A stretch of 64,000 nt of DNA from an uncultured Spartobacteria bacterium (GCA_937919825.1 CALFPA010000132.1:1-64000), one strand, 5' to 3'; shown: positions 43,626 through 53,900, counted from the stretch's first letter. The notes: a model not told the origin generated them from the letters alone. Made by a program: numbers and translations.

Positions 43626-43924
43626 GGGTCTTGTCCAGTTTAGAGAGGAAAATGGCGAGTTTACGTCAACAGAATTGAATAGATGTTATTACTTCGATGA
43701 TTGAAACGCCACTCCGATTCTTTGAGGTGAATGAGGAATTTTCCCTTCCGGACTCCGCGAAGTTTTGCCATGCGAAACTTTGCATAACTCCAAAAAGATT
43801 CGATGCCGTTAACATGATTTTTTCCTCTCGCGAATTCATTTTCATGGTGGTGAACGCGGTGGTGTTGATAGCCATTTGTTACCAATCCATCGTAAGCCTC
43901 CCAACCGTGCAAAATTTTGCACAC
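43626..43924 (-). mobile_element. Remnant of an IS1595-family (ISXO2-like) insertion sequence
   Basis: The minus-strand frame 43924-43661 encodes the last 87 residues of a transposase: ILHGWEAYDGLV, VHHHENEFARGKNHVNGIES, FWSYAKFRMAKLRGVRKGKF, HLKESEWRFNHRS. This is the C-terminal DDE region of IS1595 transposases, whose full length is about 300 aa; the N-terminal part and first acidic residues are missing. The likely element end GGGTCTTGTCCAGTTTAGAG begins at 43626. Inactive. Confidence 0.82.
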
Positions 43925-43960
43925 CCGACAATTTACCTGTCACCGGGCTTTAACAGTAAA

Positions 43961-45430
43961 TCACTTTTCGTTCTTTCTGCCCCGTTTCCCCTTTGGCCTA
44001 TCTTTATCGGGTGTCCCCACCTGTGGTTTCGCTTCCGGATATTGATCGAGGATTTTGCGCAGCGAGGCAACCGTGGTCACATCCTCACCTGCGATGTTTT
44101 TCTTCTCCAGGGGATCTTTTTGATAGTCGTAGAGTTCAAGAACCGCCGTGTCGGGAGCCGCTCCGGGAGCCTTCCATTCCACCAAGCGGTGGCGTTCGGT
44201 CCGGATCGATCGGCCGAGCAGAGGATGTCGCGGATACACATGGAAGGCGTGATCCTTGGAGGTGGACTGTGGATCGCGCAGGGCTTGGACGAGGCTCATG
44301 CCATCGGGCTTGATGGGCAAAGGCACGCCGGCAAGTTCGCAGAGGGTGGGATAAAGATCGACATTCTCCGCAAAGGCTTCGGTGCGCTGGCCGGGCTTCA
44401 TGCCGGGTGCCGATATCAGAAACGGGATGCGCGTGGCCTGTTCGAAGTTCGTGTGCTTGCACCAGATACCGTGGTCGCCCAAATGATATCCGTGGTCGCT
44501 CCAGAGAACGATGATTGTATTTTTAGCGAGACTGAGATCATCCAGCGCGTGGATCACCTTTCCAATCTGCGCATCGGTGTAGCTGGTGGCCGCATAGTAG
44601 CCGTGGATGAGTTCGCGTTGGAGATCATCGGGCAAAGCACCATTGCCCGGGATGCCGAAGTAATTGCGTAGTTCCCAACCAGGTTGCGTGGCGAATGGGG
44701 GCGCGCTTTCGGGCGCCTTGCGGAATTCTGCGGGTTGGATTTCGGAGCGCTGGTAGAGATCCCAGAATTTTTTCGGTGCGACAAAGGGAAGATGGGGCCT
44801 GATAAAGCCTACAGCCAAAAAGAAGGGCTGGTCTGGGGTGGACTGGAATTGCTTCAGGCGGTTGATGGCTTCAACGGCGATCTGGCCATCAGCGTATGTG
44901 TCATCGGGAACATCGGCATTTTCGGTCGCTGGGCCATTTTTCCCGTTCTTGCGCTCAGGAAGTTTATTCTCCGACAGAGCGTAATCGCCGGTCTTGGGCC
45001 CCCAATGGGGGGTCGACCAAGACGCGGGATCGTCGCCGTTGCCATGACCTTCGTGATAGATCTTTCCGAGGGCAGAGGCCGTGTATCCCGCTCGCTTGAA
45101 AGCTTGAGACAAGGTCACGGCGTTTGGAACAGCCACCCGGAAGTTGGTTTCCAAATTGTAAACCCCAATCGTGTCCGGGCGCAGACCCGTCATCAAGGCA
45201 TTGCGGGAGGGCGCGCATATCGCCTGATTGCAATAGGCGCGTTCAAAAAGCGTCGAGCGGGCGGCGAGTTTATCAATGTGAGGCGACTGCACCTTGCTGT
45301 CTCCGTAGCATCCGAGAAGGGGCTTGAGGTCATCCACGCAAATCAGAAGGACATTCGGCTTCCCGGCCCCGAATGCACAGGCCGCAAGTGAAAGCAACAT
45401 CAGGAGAGAAAACCGCAGGGCTTTGTTCAT
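43961..45430 (-). CDS. Secreted type I sulfatase, iduronate-2-sulfatase-like
   Basis: A 489-aa sulfatase. ATG at 45430 opens the signal peptide MNKALRFSLLMLLSLAACAF; longer in-frame extension toward 46084 is antisense to the SGNH gene and is rejected. Motifs are PNVLLICVDDLKPLLGCYG, formylglycine C72-A-P-S-R, NALMTGLRPDTIGVYNLETN, GKIYHEGHG and LWSDHGYHLGDHG, the pattern of iduronate-2-sulfatase-like enzymes. The C-terminus is Lys/Arg rich. It is transcribed divergently from the SGNH fusion at 45722. Confidence 0.9.
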   Translation of the reverse strand: MNKALRFSLLMLLSLAACAFGAGKPNVLLICVDDLKPLLGCYGDSKVQSPHIDKLAARSTLFERAYCNQAICAPSRNALMTGLRPDTIGVYNLETNFRVAVPNAVTLSQAFKRAGYTASALGKIYHEGHGNGDDPASWSTPHWGPKTGDYALSENKLPERKNGKNGPATENADVPDDTYADGQIAVEAINRLKQFQSTPDQPFFLAVGFIRPHLPFVAPKKFWDLYQRSEIQPAEFRKAPESAPPFATQPGWELRNYFGIPGNGALPDDLQRELIHGYYAATSYTDAQIGKVIHALDDLSLAKNTIIVLWSDHGYHLGDHGIWCKHTNFEQATRIPFLISAPGMKPGQRTEAFAENVDLYPTLCELAGVPLPIKPDGMSLVQALRDPQSTSKDHAFHVYPRHPLLGRSIRTERHRLVEWKAPGAAPDTAVLELYDYQKDPLEKKNIAGEDVTTVASLRKILDQYPEAKPQVGTPDKDRPKGKRGRKNEK

Positions 45431-45566
45431 TCGCGTGTGATGATAAAAAAGGTCCCGCCTATCAACAAGACCCTGTGTGTTTGTGGAGGAAGAGATGCCG
45501 CTTTGCTTGTCTCGGTTTGAGGGAGTCAATTCTGCGGGCTCAAATGATGGACAAGGCACGCTAGAA

Positions 45567-45586
45567 TATCGCACGTATTCGCGATA
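45567..45586. promoter_or_regulatory. Palindrome in the divergent sulfatase/SGNH promoter region
   Basis: TATCGC (45567-45572) and GCGATA (45581-45586) are 6-bp inverted arms 8 bp apart. The right arm with its flank, CGCGATAGACG, also occurs at about 25508-25518 upstream of the DUF5703 gene. The region 45431-45721 is otherwise non-coding and must contain both promoters. Regulatory function is inferred only. Confidence 0.4.
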
Positions 45587-45721
45587 GACGAGGGAGGGAA
45601 AAGAAAGGAATATCCAAGCTTCCAGCACATGGTCTAAACGGCGGAAAGTAAAAAATGTGAATATGTGGGACTGCTCCTTTGAAGCCGTAGTAAACCAATG
45701 CAAATGAAAAGATATTAAAAA

Positions 45722-47863
45722 ATGAACATCAAGCATGTTTATATGGGATGGTGTCGTGCGGCGACTCTGGTGGCGGTCGTCATGATGGGGGCCATGAATG
45801 GGTTGGCTCAACCCTACATTCCGGAAGAGGGTTCCGCAGAGTTGTCGGGAAATTCTCGTAAACAGAGGCCGGCGAAAGTGGATCCGAATCTCCCGAATGT
45901 GCTGATCATCGGGGACTCGATTTCCATCGGCTATACCAGGGTGGTGAGCGCCAAGTTGGAGGGCAAGGCGAATGTGATCCACAATCCCGGCAATGCGGAG
46001 GGAACCAAGCTGGGACTCGAAAAACTGAAGGAATGGCTCGGCGATACGAAATGGGATGTCATCCATTTCAACTGGGGGCTGCACGACCTGAAACGCGTGA
46101 AAGCAGAAACCGGGGAGAATTCCAATGATCCCAACGACCCGCGGCAGGCCGATCTGGAAACCTATACCGCCAATCTGGAGATTCTCGTTAAGCAGTTGAA
46201 GGCCACCGGTGCCAAGCTGATCTTTGCCACCACGACGCCGTTCCCCGCCGGAGTGAAACCCTTCCGCCTACCGGAGGATGCCGTGAAATATAATGCGGCC
46301 GCTCTGGGTGTCATTCGGGCTAATAACATTCAGGTCAATGATCTGTATCAACTGGTGTTGCCGAAATTGAATGCGCTGCAGAAGCGAACGAATGTGCACT
46401 TCACCGAGGAAGGTTCGAAGGTTTTGGGCGAGCAGGTCGCGGATGTGATTCAGACCGCTCTCGGTGAGCCGCAGGCGCAGGCTTCCGATTCTCCCGCACC
46501 CTCCCTGTTCTACAAAGCACGGCACCCAGAAACCGGCAACATGTGGGATGTGTGGCTCTATCATCATGAGGGGACCTACTACCTGTATTACCTGGCAAAT
46601 GCCGGGCCCAGACCTGCCAAGGGGCAGCCGTGGAACAACATTTCGTTGGCCACCTCGCCTGACGGTGTGCATTGGACGGAGAAAGGTCCGATCCTGAAAA
46701 AGGCTGCGGAGGCCACCTGGATGGGAACCGGTTCAACCTGGAAATCACCCACCTTCGACCAGGACGGCAAATTTTATATGAATTTCTCCGAGGAGATCGA
46801 TGGGCGTCAAACCATCTACTTTGCCGAATCCAAAGACCTTCTTCATTGGACTCGTTTGGAAGGGGAGGAATACCGGTTTGTGCCGGACGAACGATGGTAT
46901 GAGAAGAACGGCCGTTGGGACTGCATCTGGACCCTGCCCAAGCCGGGCGGGGGATTTTATGGCTACTGGACAGCCAGTCCGCATTCCAAAGGCAGCAAAT
47001 TCGGCTTTGGCGAATCGGACGACGGCCTGCACTGGAGAGCCCTCCCGCCACCTGAAGTGTCAGGGGTGGATCGCAAACATGCAGAAGTCGGAGCCGTAGA
47101 GAAGATCGGGTGCAAGTATTACATGTTGTTGGGGAACTACCCTCCCTACATGGTGACGCTGGTTGCCGATCGCCCCGAAGGCCCCTTTCGCGCGGCGGAG
47201 AAGAATTTCAACATCTTGACGGGGCACACCTATTTTTGTCGTTTTTTCCCTCACCCGACAGATGGGATGCTGATTTGCCATTTCTTACATGACCGAAACG
47301 GGGAGGTCTCTTTTGCTCCGCTGAAGGATGCGCGGATTGACGGCGAAGGAACCCTGCGTCTCGGATGGTGGAAGGGTAACGAGAAGATGAAGCGCGCGGC
47401 CATCCCGGTCCAGCCATCTGGGGACACCTCCCAGACCATTGCCATGCTCGGCCAAGTGCTTGATACAGGCAAAGGAATCATCCTTGAGGGCACCTTGCGG
47501 CTGCCAAAGGGCAAGGGGGAGCCGCGCAGCGGACTGTATATCGAGTGCGGGAATCGCGAGGGAACCGGTGTGCTAATCGATCATTCCGGAGTGACCGAAC
47601 GGGGTTCCATTCAATCGGACGGCAAAGATTTAAAAATCGTGGAACGCAATAAGCGGGGCCAAGAGCAAAATCCGAAGCGCGTCGACCGGGAGATGCCCTT
47701 TGCGAATCCAGCGAAGTTCCGCCTCTTGCTCCAAGGGCCGCTGATGGAGTTCTACCTTGATGATATCCTGGTCGAAAGCTTCGCCCTGCCCGCCAACGCC
47801 ACCGGCCGGATCGGACTGATCAACTCCGCAGAAACTTTGGGGACACTGAAAGCTTGGGAGTAG
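45722..47863 (+). CDS. Secreted SGNH-hydrolase / beta-propeller glycosidase fusion
   Basis: A 713-aa two-enzyme protein. After a signal peptide (ending near NGLAQ) residues about 55-245 form an SGNH/GDSL esterase: VLIIGDS66ISIGY, the FNWGLHDLKR block and VHFTEEGSKVLG with the catalytic His. Residues about 260-540 form a GH43/GH32-clan-like propeller (ISLATSPDGVHWTEKGPILK, TGSTWKSPTFDQDGKFYMNF, WDCIWTLPKPGGGFYGYW). Residues about 550-713 form a C-terminal beta-sandwich (RSGLYIECGNREGTGVLIDH). Linking deacylation with glycoside cleavage suggests an acylated sugar substrate. Confidence 0.82.
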   Translation: MNIKHVYMGWCRAATLVAVVMMGAMNGLAQPYIPEEGSAELSGNSRKQRPAKVDPNLPNVLIIGDSISIGYTRVVSAKLEGKANVIHNPGNAEGTKLGLEKLKEWLGDTKWDVIHFNWGLHDLKRVKAETGENSNDPNDPRQADLETYTANLEILVKQLKATGAKLIFATTTPFPAGVKPFRLPEDAVKYNAAALGVIRANNIQVNDLYQLVLPKLNALQKRTNVHFTEEGSKVLGEQVADVIQTALGEPQAQASDSPAPSLFYKARHPETGNMWDVWLYHHEGTYYLYYLANAGPRPAKGQPWNNISLATSPDGVHWTEKGPILKKAAEATWMGTGSTWKSPTFDQDGKFYMNFSEEIDGRQTIYFAESKDLLHWTRLEGEEYRFVPDERWYEKNGRWDCIWTLPKPGGGFYGYWTASPHSKGSKFGFGESDDGLHWRALPPPEVSGVDRKHAEVGAVEKIGCKYYMLLGNYPPYMVTLVADRPEGPFRAAEKNFNILTGHTYFCRFFPHPTDGMLICHFLHDRNGEVSFAPLKDARIDGEGTLRLGWWKGNEKMKRAAIPVQPSGDTSQTIAMLGQVLDTGKGIILEGTLRLPKGKGEPRSGLYIECGNREGTGVLIDHSGVTERGSIQSDGKDLKIVERNKRGQEQNPKRVDREMPFANPAKFRLLLQGPLMEFYLDDILVESFALPANATGRIGLINSAETLGTLKAWE

Positions 47864-47889
47864 CGCCCCGCTTTCGACAGTCGGCGGAA

Positions 47890-48045
47890 TATCAGTGGCA
47901 AAACCGCCCTTGCCCGCGAATCCTTGGAGGGCGATGCGCCGTCAGCGCCCAAACTTCAGGCGCGCAGCGCCGTCCCGCACCCGCCAAAACCTCCCGCCGA
48001 GCCGCCCTTGCCCGAGAATGACGCGAATCCCCGCGAATAAAACCC
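47890..48045. repeat. Intergenic repeat cluster
   Basis: Contains CTTCAGGCGCGCAGCGCCGT (compare ATTCAGGCGCGCAGCGCCGT at about 28181) and an AATGACGCGAATCCCCGCGA array. No gene is supported between the SGNH fusion and the convergent ATPase gene. Confidence 0.6.
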
Positions 48046-48106
48046 ATGGCAGACACTCTTTTGTATTTCTTCCCCATTCGCCGCCTCGGCGCGAGTTTGG
48101 TCGGCT

Positions 48107-49297
48107 TCATCCGGCGCTCTGGAAAAATCGCATGGGCGATTCTTGAAAAAAATCTTCCAACGGCATTCCGCCGCTGCCTATCAAAAAAGCGGCTTTCGGC
48201 TCGAACTCATTCCGGAAAGCCTGCAAGCCGCTTCGGGCATTTCGCAGGGCACCGCTTTTTACCTCGAGGGCCACAATTTCCGAGCCCCGTTGAATCACGA
48301 AATCCACTTCGACGCCACGCTCCCGCCAATAGGTCACTTCGACATGGCTGCCCACAAAAGAATTCCAGAGATGGGCGCCGACCGCCGACTCCACCATGCG
48401 CCCCCACCGCTCCGCATTGGCCCGCGTTTCATCGAATCCCATCCTGCTATTCGCGCTCATCAAGGCAGTGTTGAGCACTTGCAGTTTGGGGCTGGAGCCC
48501 CGCTGGCGAATTTTCCCGTGGGTGAACTTCTGAAGCCCTGCAAGCATGCCGGCCCCTTTCAGCAGTTCGAGATAATGCGCCAGCGTTACCGTATTTCCCG
48601 CATCCAGAAGCTGGCCGAGCATTTTTTGATAAGAGAGAATTTGGCCGGAGTAATCACACCCGAGTTGAAAAAGCCTTCTGAGCAAGGCGGGTTTGTCCAC
48701 CCGAGTCATCAGGAGGATGTCACGGGAGATGCTTGTTTCGATCAGGGAATCATTCACATAGCGGTGCCAGCGCTCCGGATCTGCAATCAACTCCGCCGCT
48801 CCGGGATAGCCTCCATAAAAAATATAGGTATCCAAATCCCAAGCGAAGGCCTCATGCATCTCCGCGAAAGACCAGTGCGGTGCGGCAATCACCTCAAAGC
48901 GGCCTGCCAAACTTTCGGAAAGGCCCGATTGAAGCAAAAGCGGCGATGAGCCCAGCAAAAGCACCCGAAGCTCGCTGCCGGTTCCGCTATCGGCATCCCA
49001 AAGGCTTTTGACCGCCTCCGACCAGTCTGGGATTTTTTGAACCTCATCCAGCACGAGAAGCCCTGGTCCGCCTTTGGCTTTGAGGCGCGCCAAGTCCCAT
49101 TGTTGGAAAACCCAATCCCGATCTTTCATCGCGGGATCATCGGCGGATCCGTAGTGGGTCGGGTGCGCATGGGCTGCCATGACTTGTTTGGCCAGAGTCG
49201 TTTTCCCAACCTGCCGAGGTCCAATAAGGATCTGCATAAATCGCCGTTTTTCAGCGAGTCGTTGAGATAGCTTCGAAAATATCCGTTCTCTTTTCAC
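48107..49297 (-). CDS. AAA ATPase with DUF4143 domain
   Basis: A 396-aa cytoplasmic protein with no signal peptide; GTG start at 49297. Walker A is GPRQVGKTT, Walker B LLVLDEVQKIPDW, followed by a sensor-like LLLGSSPLLL. The C-terminal DUF4143 part ends in a nuclease-like EVDFVIQRGSEIVALEVKSG. These ATPases are widespread single genes, often horizontally transferred; their function is unknown. It is not part of the glycan system and is flanked by repeats on both sides. Confidence 0.88.
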   Translation of the reverse strand: MKRERIFSKLSQRLAEKRRFMQILIGPRQVGKTTLAKQVMAAHAHPTHYGSADDPAMKDRDWVFQQWDLARLKAKGGPGLLVLDEVQKIPDWSEAVKSLWDADSGTGSELRVLLLGSSPLLLQSGLSESLAGRFEVIAAPHWSFAEMHEAFAWDLDTYIFYGGYPGAAELIADPERWHRYVNDSLIETSISRDILLMTRVDKPALLRRLFQLGCDYSGQILSYQKMLGQLLDAGNTVTLAHYLELLKGAGMLAGLQKFTHGKIRQRGSSPKLQVLNTALMSANSRMGFDETRANAERWGRMVESAVGAHLWNSFVGSHVEVTYWRERGVEVDFVIQRGSEIVALEVKSGALRNARSGLQAFRNEFEPKAAFLIGSGGMPLEDFFQESPMRFFQSAG

Positions 49298-49300
49298 AAT

Positions 49301-49329
49301 TTACTCAATACTATGAGTAAAATTACTCA
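49301..49329. promoter_or_regulatory. Triple TTACTCA/TGAGTAA site before the DUF4143 ATPase gene
   Basis: TTACTCA (49301-49307), its inverted partner TGAGTAA (49314-49320) and a third direct TTACTCA (49323-49329) lie immediately before the GTG start (minus strand). The AT-rich site sits where a promoter/operator is expected, suggesting autoregulation by the ATPase or a host repressor. Confidence 0.5.
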
Positions 49330-49363
49330 ATGATGCAAGTTATAAAATGCAGGGGTCGGCGCT

Positions 49364-49720
49364 GCGCGTCGGAATCTTGGGGCATCTCGGCGATCTGCCC
49401 CTTGGGGGAACGAAGGAGGAGTCGAATGCGCAGCAGCGCCCATCGAAAAAATGGTAGGGTTGTTTCGCCGAAACGACCCAAATCAGCGGCAAAGCCGCCC
49501 CTCACTTTGCCTAGGATTCTCGCCCATCAGACTGGTTCGATGTGGGCGAGACACGCCACCCTCCTTGGGACGGCGCATTCGCGCCTGAAATTTGGGCCGA
49601 CACGGAGGTCAGCCCTCCAAGCATTCGCGTTGCAAGTTTCAAGTTTCAAGTTTCAAGTTTCCGGCTTCAGGTCTGACGCCTTCCGCTTCCTCTCCGCGTC
49701 CCGGCGCCTCTGCGGGAGGT
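49364..49720. repeat. Mosaic intergenic repeat, second copy of modules at the window start
   Basis: Contains the same modules as 1-375 in a different order: GGGCATCTCGGCGATCTGCC (49379 on; compare 311), GGGTTGTTTCGCCGAAACGA (about 49454; compare 1) and GGGCCGACACGGAGGTCAGC (about 49596; compare 118). A tandem array of TTTCAAG units lies at about 49635-49663. The rest of 49721-50014 shows no gene; it should contain the promoter of the AraC gene. Confidence 0.8.
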
Positions 49721-50014
49721 CTTGGAAAGGCGCTGCGAGCAAGCCTCCAATTCCTCATCGGAGAGGTTATCTTTTGTTTTTCGAGTGTCGAAAAAATACA
49801 AAAAATAAACGATAAAATACAAGACGGTTTTCGGTGATGGGTTATTTCTATAAGTGTTTTCCAAGCCTTCAAGTCCGCACTGTCCTAGTCCGAACCCATC
49901 CAATGATTGATCCCCAAATACCAAACAAGAAGCGCCAATCGCCGTCATTGAGCCTGTGCCTGTCTGCGTTTGATTTCTCCACGGAGTATACCCAAGCGGG
50001 AACGAATCTTTAAT

Positions 50015-50944
50015 ATGACAAAGATCGAGGACCTGAAGCTTCGTGGAAAATATGGCGGGTTTCTTTTCCTTGCGGATCCTGCGCGGGGCATTCCTTGGTT
50101 AAAGACCCACCAGCATGCGGAACTTGAGATCAATGTGGTTGCTCGAGGGTCCGTGACCTATGTCGTCGGCAAGAGCAGTTACACATTTTACCAGGGGGAA
50201 TGCTTCTGGCTTTTTCCTAGCCAGTCTCACCGCTGCATCGATCGCACGCCGGATGCGCTCTACTATGTCGTTTCATTCAAGCCTGCATTGATCGCTCGCA
50301 GTTGCCGGCAAGAAGATAATGCCATTCTTAAAAAAAGCCGTCCGCCCAAAAATGCTGTCCTGCATACGCTCTTACCTCCGGCCAAGTTCAGCTTGATCCG
50401 GGGCATCATGGACTCGCTGATCCAGGAGGGGCTAGATTCCGACACATTGAACCGCGAAGTCGGCTACGGTCTATCCCCTGGGTTTCGCTACGAGCACTCC
50501 AAACCCGATATGCTGAATTCAGGCCTCGCGCTCATTCTTCAGATGGCTTGGGATTGTCAAAAGGCCTCCGCGATGGAGCCGCGAGCCAACCTTTTGCACC
50601 CTGCCGTCTTGAAGGCTCTGGATATTTTAAAAAAGGAATCCGAATTCGATTGCCTCAAAAAAATGGCACGGGAGTGTGGCGTCAGTGCCGCCTATCTGAG
50701 CCGCACATTCAACAAGCAGATCGGTGTGCCGATTAATCGCTACCGGAATACGATGCGCCTCGAGCGTTTTTTGGAAATCAGGAATCGGGCGGCTCATCAC
50801 ATGACGCTCTCCGAGATGGTTTATGAGGCCGGGTTTGGCAGCTACGCACAATTCTCAAAATTGCATCACGCCAATTTCGGCTGTTGTCCCAAGGAAATCG
50901 ACAGGATACTCGCGTCCCCCAATCCTGCTCGTCGTCATTCCTGA
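50015..50944 (+). CDS. AraC-family transcriptional regulator
   Basis: A 309-aa cytoplasmic regulator. ATG 50015 is preferred to an upstream TTG at 49970. The N-terminal cupin-like sensor has HQHAELEINVVARGSVTYVV and FYQGECFWLFPSQSHRCID, as in sugar-responsive AraC proteins. The C-terminal double HTH spans residues about 195-300 (LKKMARECGVSAAYLSRTFN, LSEMVYEAGFGSYAQFSKLH). It is the only transcription factor in the window and directly precedes the GH2-SGNH gene (41 bp), so it probably controls this operon and perhaps the whole locus. Confidence 0.9.
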   Translation: MTKIEDLKLRGKYGGFLFLADPARGIPWLKTHQHAELEINVVARGSVTYVVGKSSYTFYQGECFWLFPSQSHRCIDRTPDALYYVVSFKPALIARSCRQEDNAILKKSRPPKNAVLHTLLPPAKFSLIRGIMDSLIQEGLDSDTLNREVGYGLSPGFRYEHSKPDMLNSGLALILQMAWDCQKASAMEPRANLLHPAVLKALDILKKESEFDCLKKMARECGVSAAYLSRTFNKQIGVPINRYRNTMRLERFLEIRNRAAHHMTLSEMVYEAGFGSYAQFSKLHHANFGCCPKEIDRILASPNPARRHS

Positions 50945-50984
50945 AAACACCATTTTTCAAAATGCTCTCCACAACCTGCGAAAC

Positions 50985-53900
50985 ATGAAAATTATCAGCC
51001 TCGCAGTCCTTCAGTTCGCTATTTTTCTTACCCTGCCCCTCCTTCAAGCGGGCACCGACCAAGCCGCCCTGCGCGATGAAGTTTGCCTGAACGGAACCTG
51101 GAACCTCGAATTGGAGGGGATCGAAAAACCAGCGCAGGTGCGCGTGCCGGGCTCCTTTTCAGGGCAGAACCAACTCTGGGGAAAAGAGCATTGGGATGTC
51201 TGGGACTACCCCGACGACTGGGCCAAACGACCGGCCACCTATGTGCGCTCGATCGAAGTGCCAAAAAACCTCGGCAACCGCCGCGTCTTGATCCATATCG
51301 GAGGTGTCCGCCACATCGTGAAGGTGTTCGTGAACGGCAAGGAGGTCGGTAGTTGGTGGGACTCCTATGTGCCGTTTGAATTCGACATCACCGATGCGGT
51401 GAAGCCGGGCGCCAATGAACTGCGGATCGAAGTGTCCGATGCCAAGACATGTGGGCTTTTCGAGGACTATAACGAGCGCCGCCGAGGCATCTACCGGGAT
51501 GTATTTCTGAAGCTCGTCCCGGAGGTGCGTGTCACGCCGGATCTCTTTGTCAAAACCTCAGTGCAACGCGGCGAGATCGCCTGCGATATCCCGGTTCGCA
51601 ATGACACCAAAAAGGAGCAAACGGTCGGCCTGCGCTTCCGCGTGGTGGAAAAGGATGGCAGGATTGTGAAATCCTGGTCTGCACCGGAGAAGCTGACGAT
51701 TGAGCCCGGCGCGGAGAAAACGCTGGCCACTACCGAGCCTTGGAGCGGCGCGCATCTGTGGTCGATCGACGACCCGCATTTGTATTTCTTGGAAACCGAA
51801 GTGGTGGGGGCCAACGGTGAAGTTCTCGACCGGCACCGCCAGCGGTTTGGCTTTCGCGAAATCACTTGGAAGGGGCCGCATCTCTACCTGAATGGAAATG
51901 AGATTTTCCTGCGCGCGAACGGCGATCACCCGCAGGGCGACTTGCAAGAAGGCAAGGAATACAGCGAGGCCTGGATTCGCCAACTCAAGAGCCAAGGTGT
52001 CGAGCTCATGCGCTTGCACGATCTCCCCCGCCATAAGGAAATCTATGACGCCGCAGACGAGATGGGATTTCTGCTGATCTCCGAGGCCTGCCACCATTTC
52101 CGCTTGCCGCTGGATGACATGGCCAAGGCCCACATGGAGAACTTGGTGAAATGGCTGCGCAACCATCCGTCGGTGATGATGTGGTCGGTTGCCAACGAGC
52201 TTCATTGGCGCAATTTTCCCGAGCCGGTTTTCTTGATTGAGCTCTGCCACCGGCTCGATCCGACACGCCCTGCCTTCAACAGCGACTTCTGCGAGTGGAG
52301 CCGCCACGGGGATGTCCTCGCCAAGCACTACGACGCTTCGGCTGTGTGGACGGACTGGGAGAAATACGGCCCCGACAAGCCGATGGTCTGGGACGAAATC
52401 GGGAATGTCTGGCAACAAGACCGCCCGCTAAAAACCGGCCCCGCCGGCTATGAAATCTCCTCTCAGGATGTGGCCACGGGCATCTGGCGCGATGGCTGGG
52501 AGCAACTCCGCAACGACATCCTCCTTTTCGCGGATGGCAAGGAAATCAACGGGCAGTTCTACCGGGTGAATCTCTATGCGCCTTGGGAATTTTGCTATGT
52601 CTTCTACCGCCACCAACCGTTCAACAACATGCAGCGGCTCCAGCTCAACCATGGCGACACCACCGGCCAGCTGGGCATCAAGCCGGCCTTCATCGAACCC
52701 TGTGCCACGACCATCAATGTGTGGGATCCCACGCTGCCAGAAAACCAGCCGAATCCGGGCCTGTATTGCTTCGATGAGTTCCTGAAGCGCGTCCGCTTCC
52801 CGGATGATCACAAGGAGCGCACTTGGTTTTCGGGTGAAAAGATCGAGCGCACGGGCCGCCTTTTTTATGAAGACCACCGCCCCGCCGACGAGGTGGATTT
52901 CCGCGTGGAATCTCCCGACGGAAAAGTGCTGGCTTCCACCAAGCGCGCGGTCTCGCTCAAGCCCGGCGAGTATGTGCCGGTGTTCGAATCCGCTTGGACT
53001 CTACCCAGCGTCGAAACCGCCACGCCGGTGCGCTTGGTGCGTCAGTTTTCCAACAAGGGTGCCACGGGATACCACCAGATCAGTGAGGCGAAAATCTTCC
53101 CGCGATTCCAAAAGCCCGATCTCGCCGCGTTGAAGATCGCCGTGGTCGGAGAGCCTCTCCAGAAGCTGCTCGGCGGGGCGGGCGTCCCGCTGAAGGAGGC
53201 CTCCATCATCGTGGCAGAAGCCTTCGATCCGGCTTGGGAAGCTCTCGTGGAAAAGGGCGTGCGGGTTTTGGTGCAACCGGTCGGCCCTGGAAAAAGCTCC
53301 AGGGTTTTGAGCCACCTCTCCATCCTGCCTGCCGGAGACCAATCGCAATTTCAGGGCCCCGTCTCGGGGCATCGCCTGCCCGACGGCTTGACCCTTCGCC
53401 ACGGCACTCCGGGGAACGAAAAGACAACCCTTGGCGGAAAGAAATATCTCCTCCAGAGCCCGCAACCTCGCTCTTGGACGGCTTTCGAATTCGATGGCGT
53501 GTTGGATTTTTCCAATGCCGGCCGTGTTTTGATCAGCTACGGGCTGTGGAAAGATCCCGGAACGGACGGTTACGCCAAGCAATGGGAGAATGCCGGCGGT
53601 GCTCCATTTTATAAAAAATCCGTGCGGCTTGTGTTGGAGGATGCTTCCGGAAATTGGTTCGTTTCCGACAAGAAGGATGCGCTGGCGATAGAACGCCCGA
53701 AGCCGACGACATTCAAGGGCACAATTGCCTTCGATTGCCTGAAAATGTCCTGGCGGCCCGCGCGTCTCGAGCCGACCGGACTGGTCGAAACAGGGGGGAA
53801 TGCGAAGCCCGATATGTCGCAAATCTCCGGCGTGGGATTCGTGTTCGACGAAAGCATTCCCGGCGCGCAGATGCAATTTGAAGGCCTTGATCTCACTGGT

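Noticed and set aside
43697-44671. Plus-strand open frame of 324 codons
   Set aside because: Antisense to the transposase remnant and the sulfatase; those are supported by motifs, this is not.
45431-46084. N-terminal extension of the minus-strand sulfatase
   Set aside because: The frame stays open upstream, but the ATG at 45430 opens a signal peptide and the extension is antisense to the SGNH gene.
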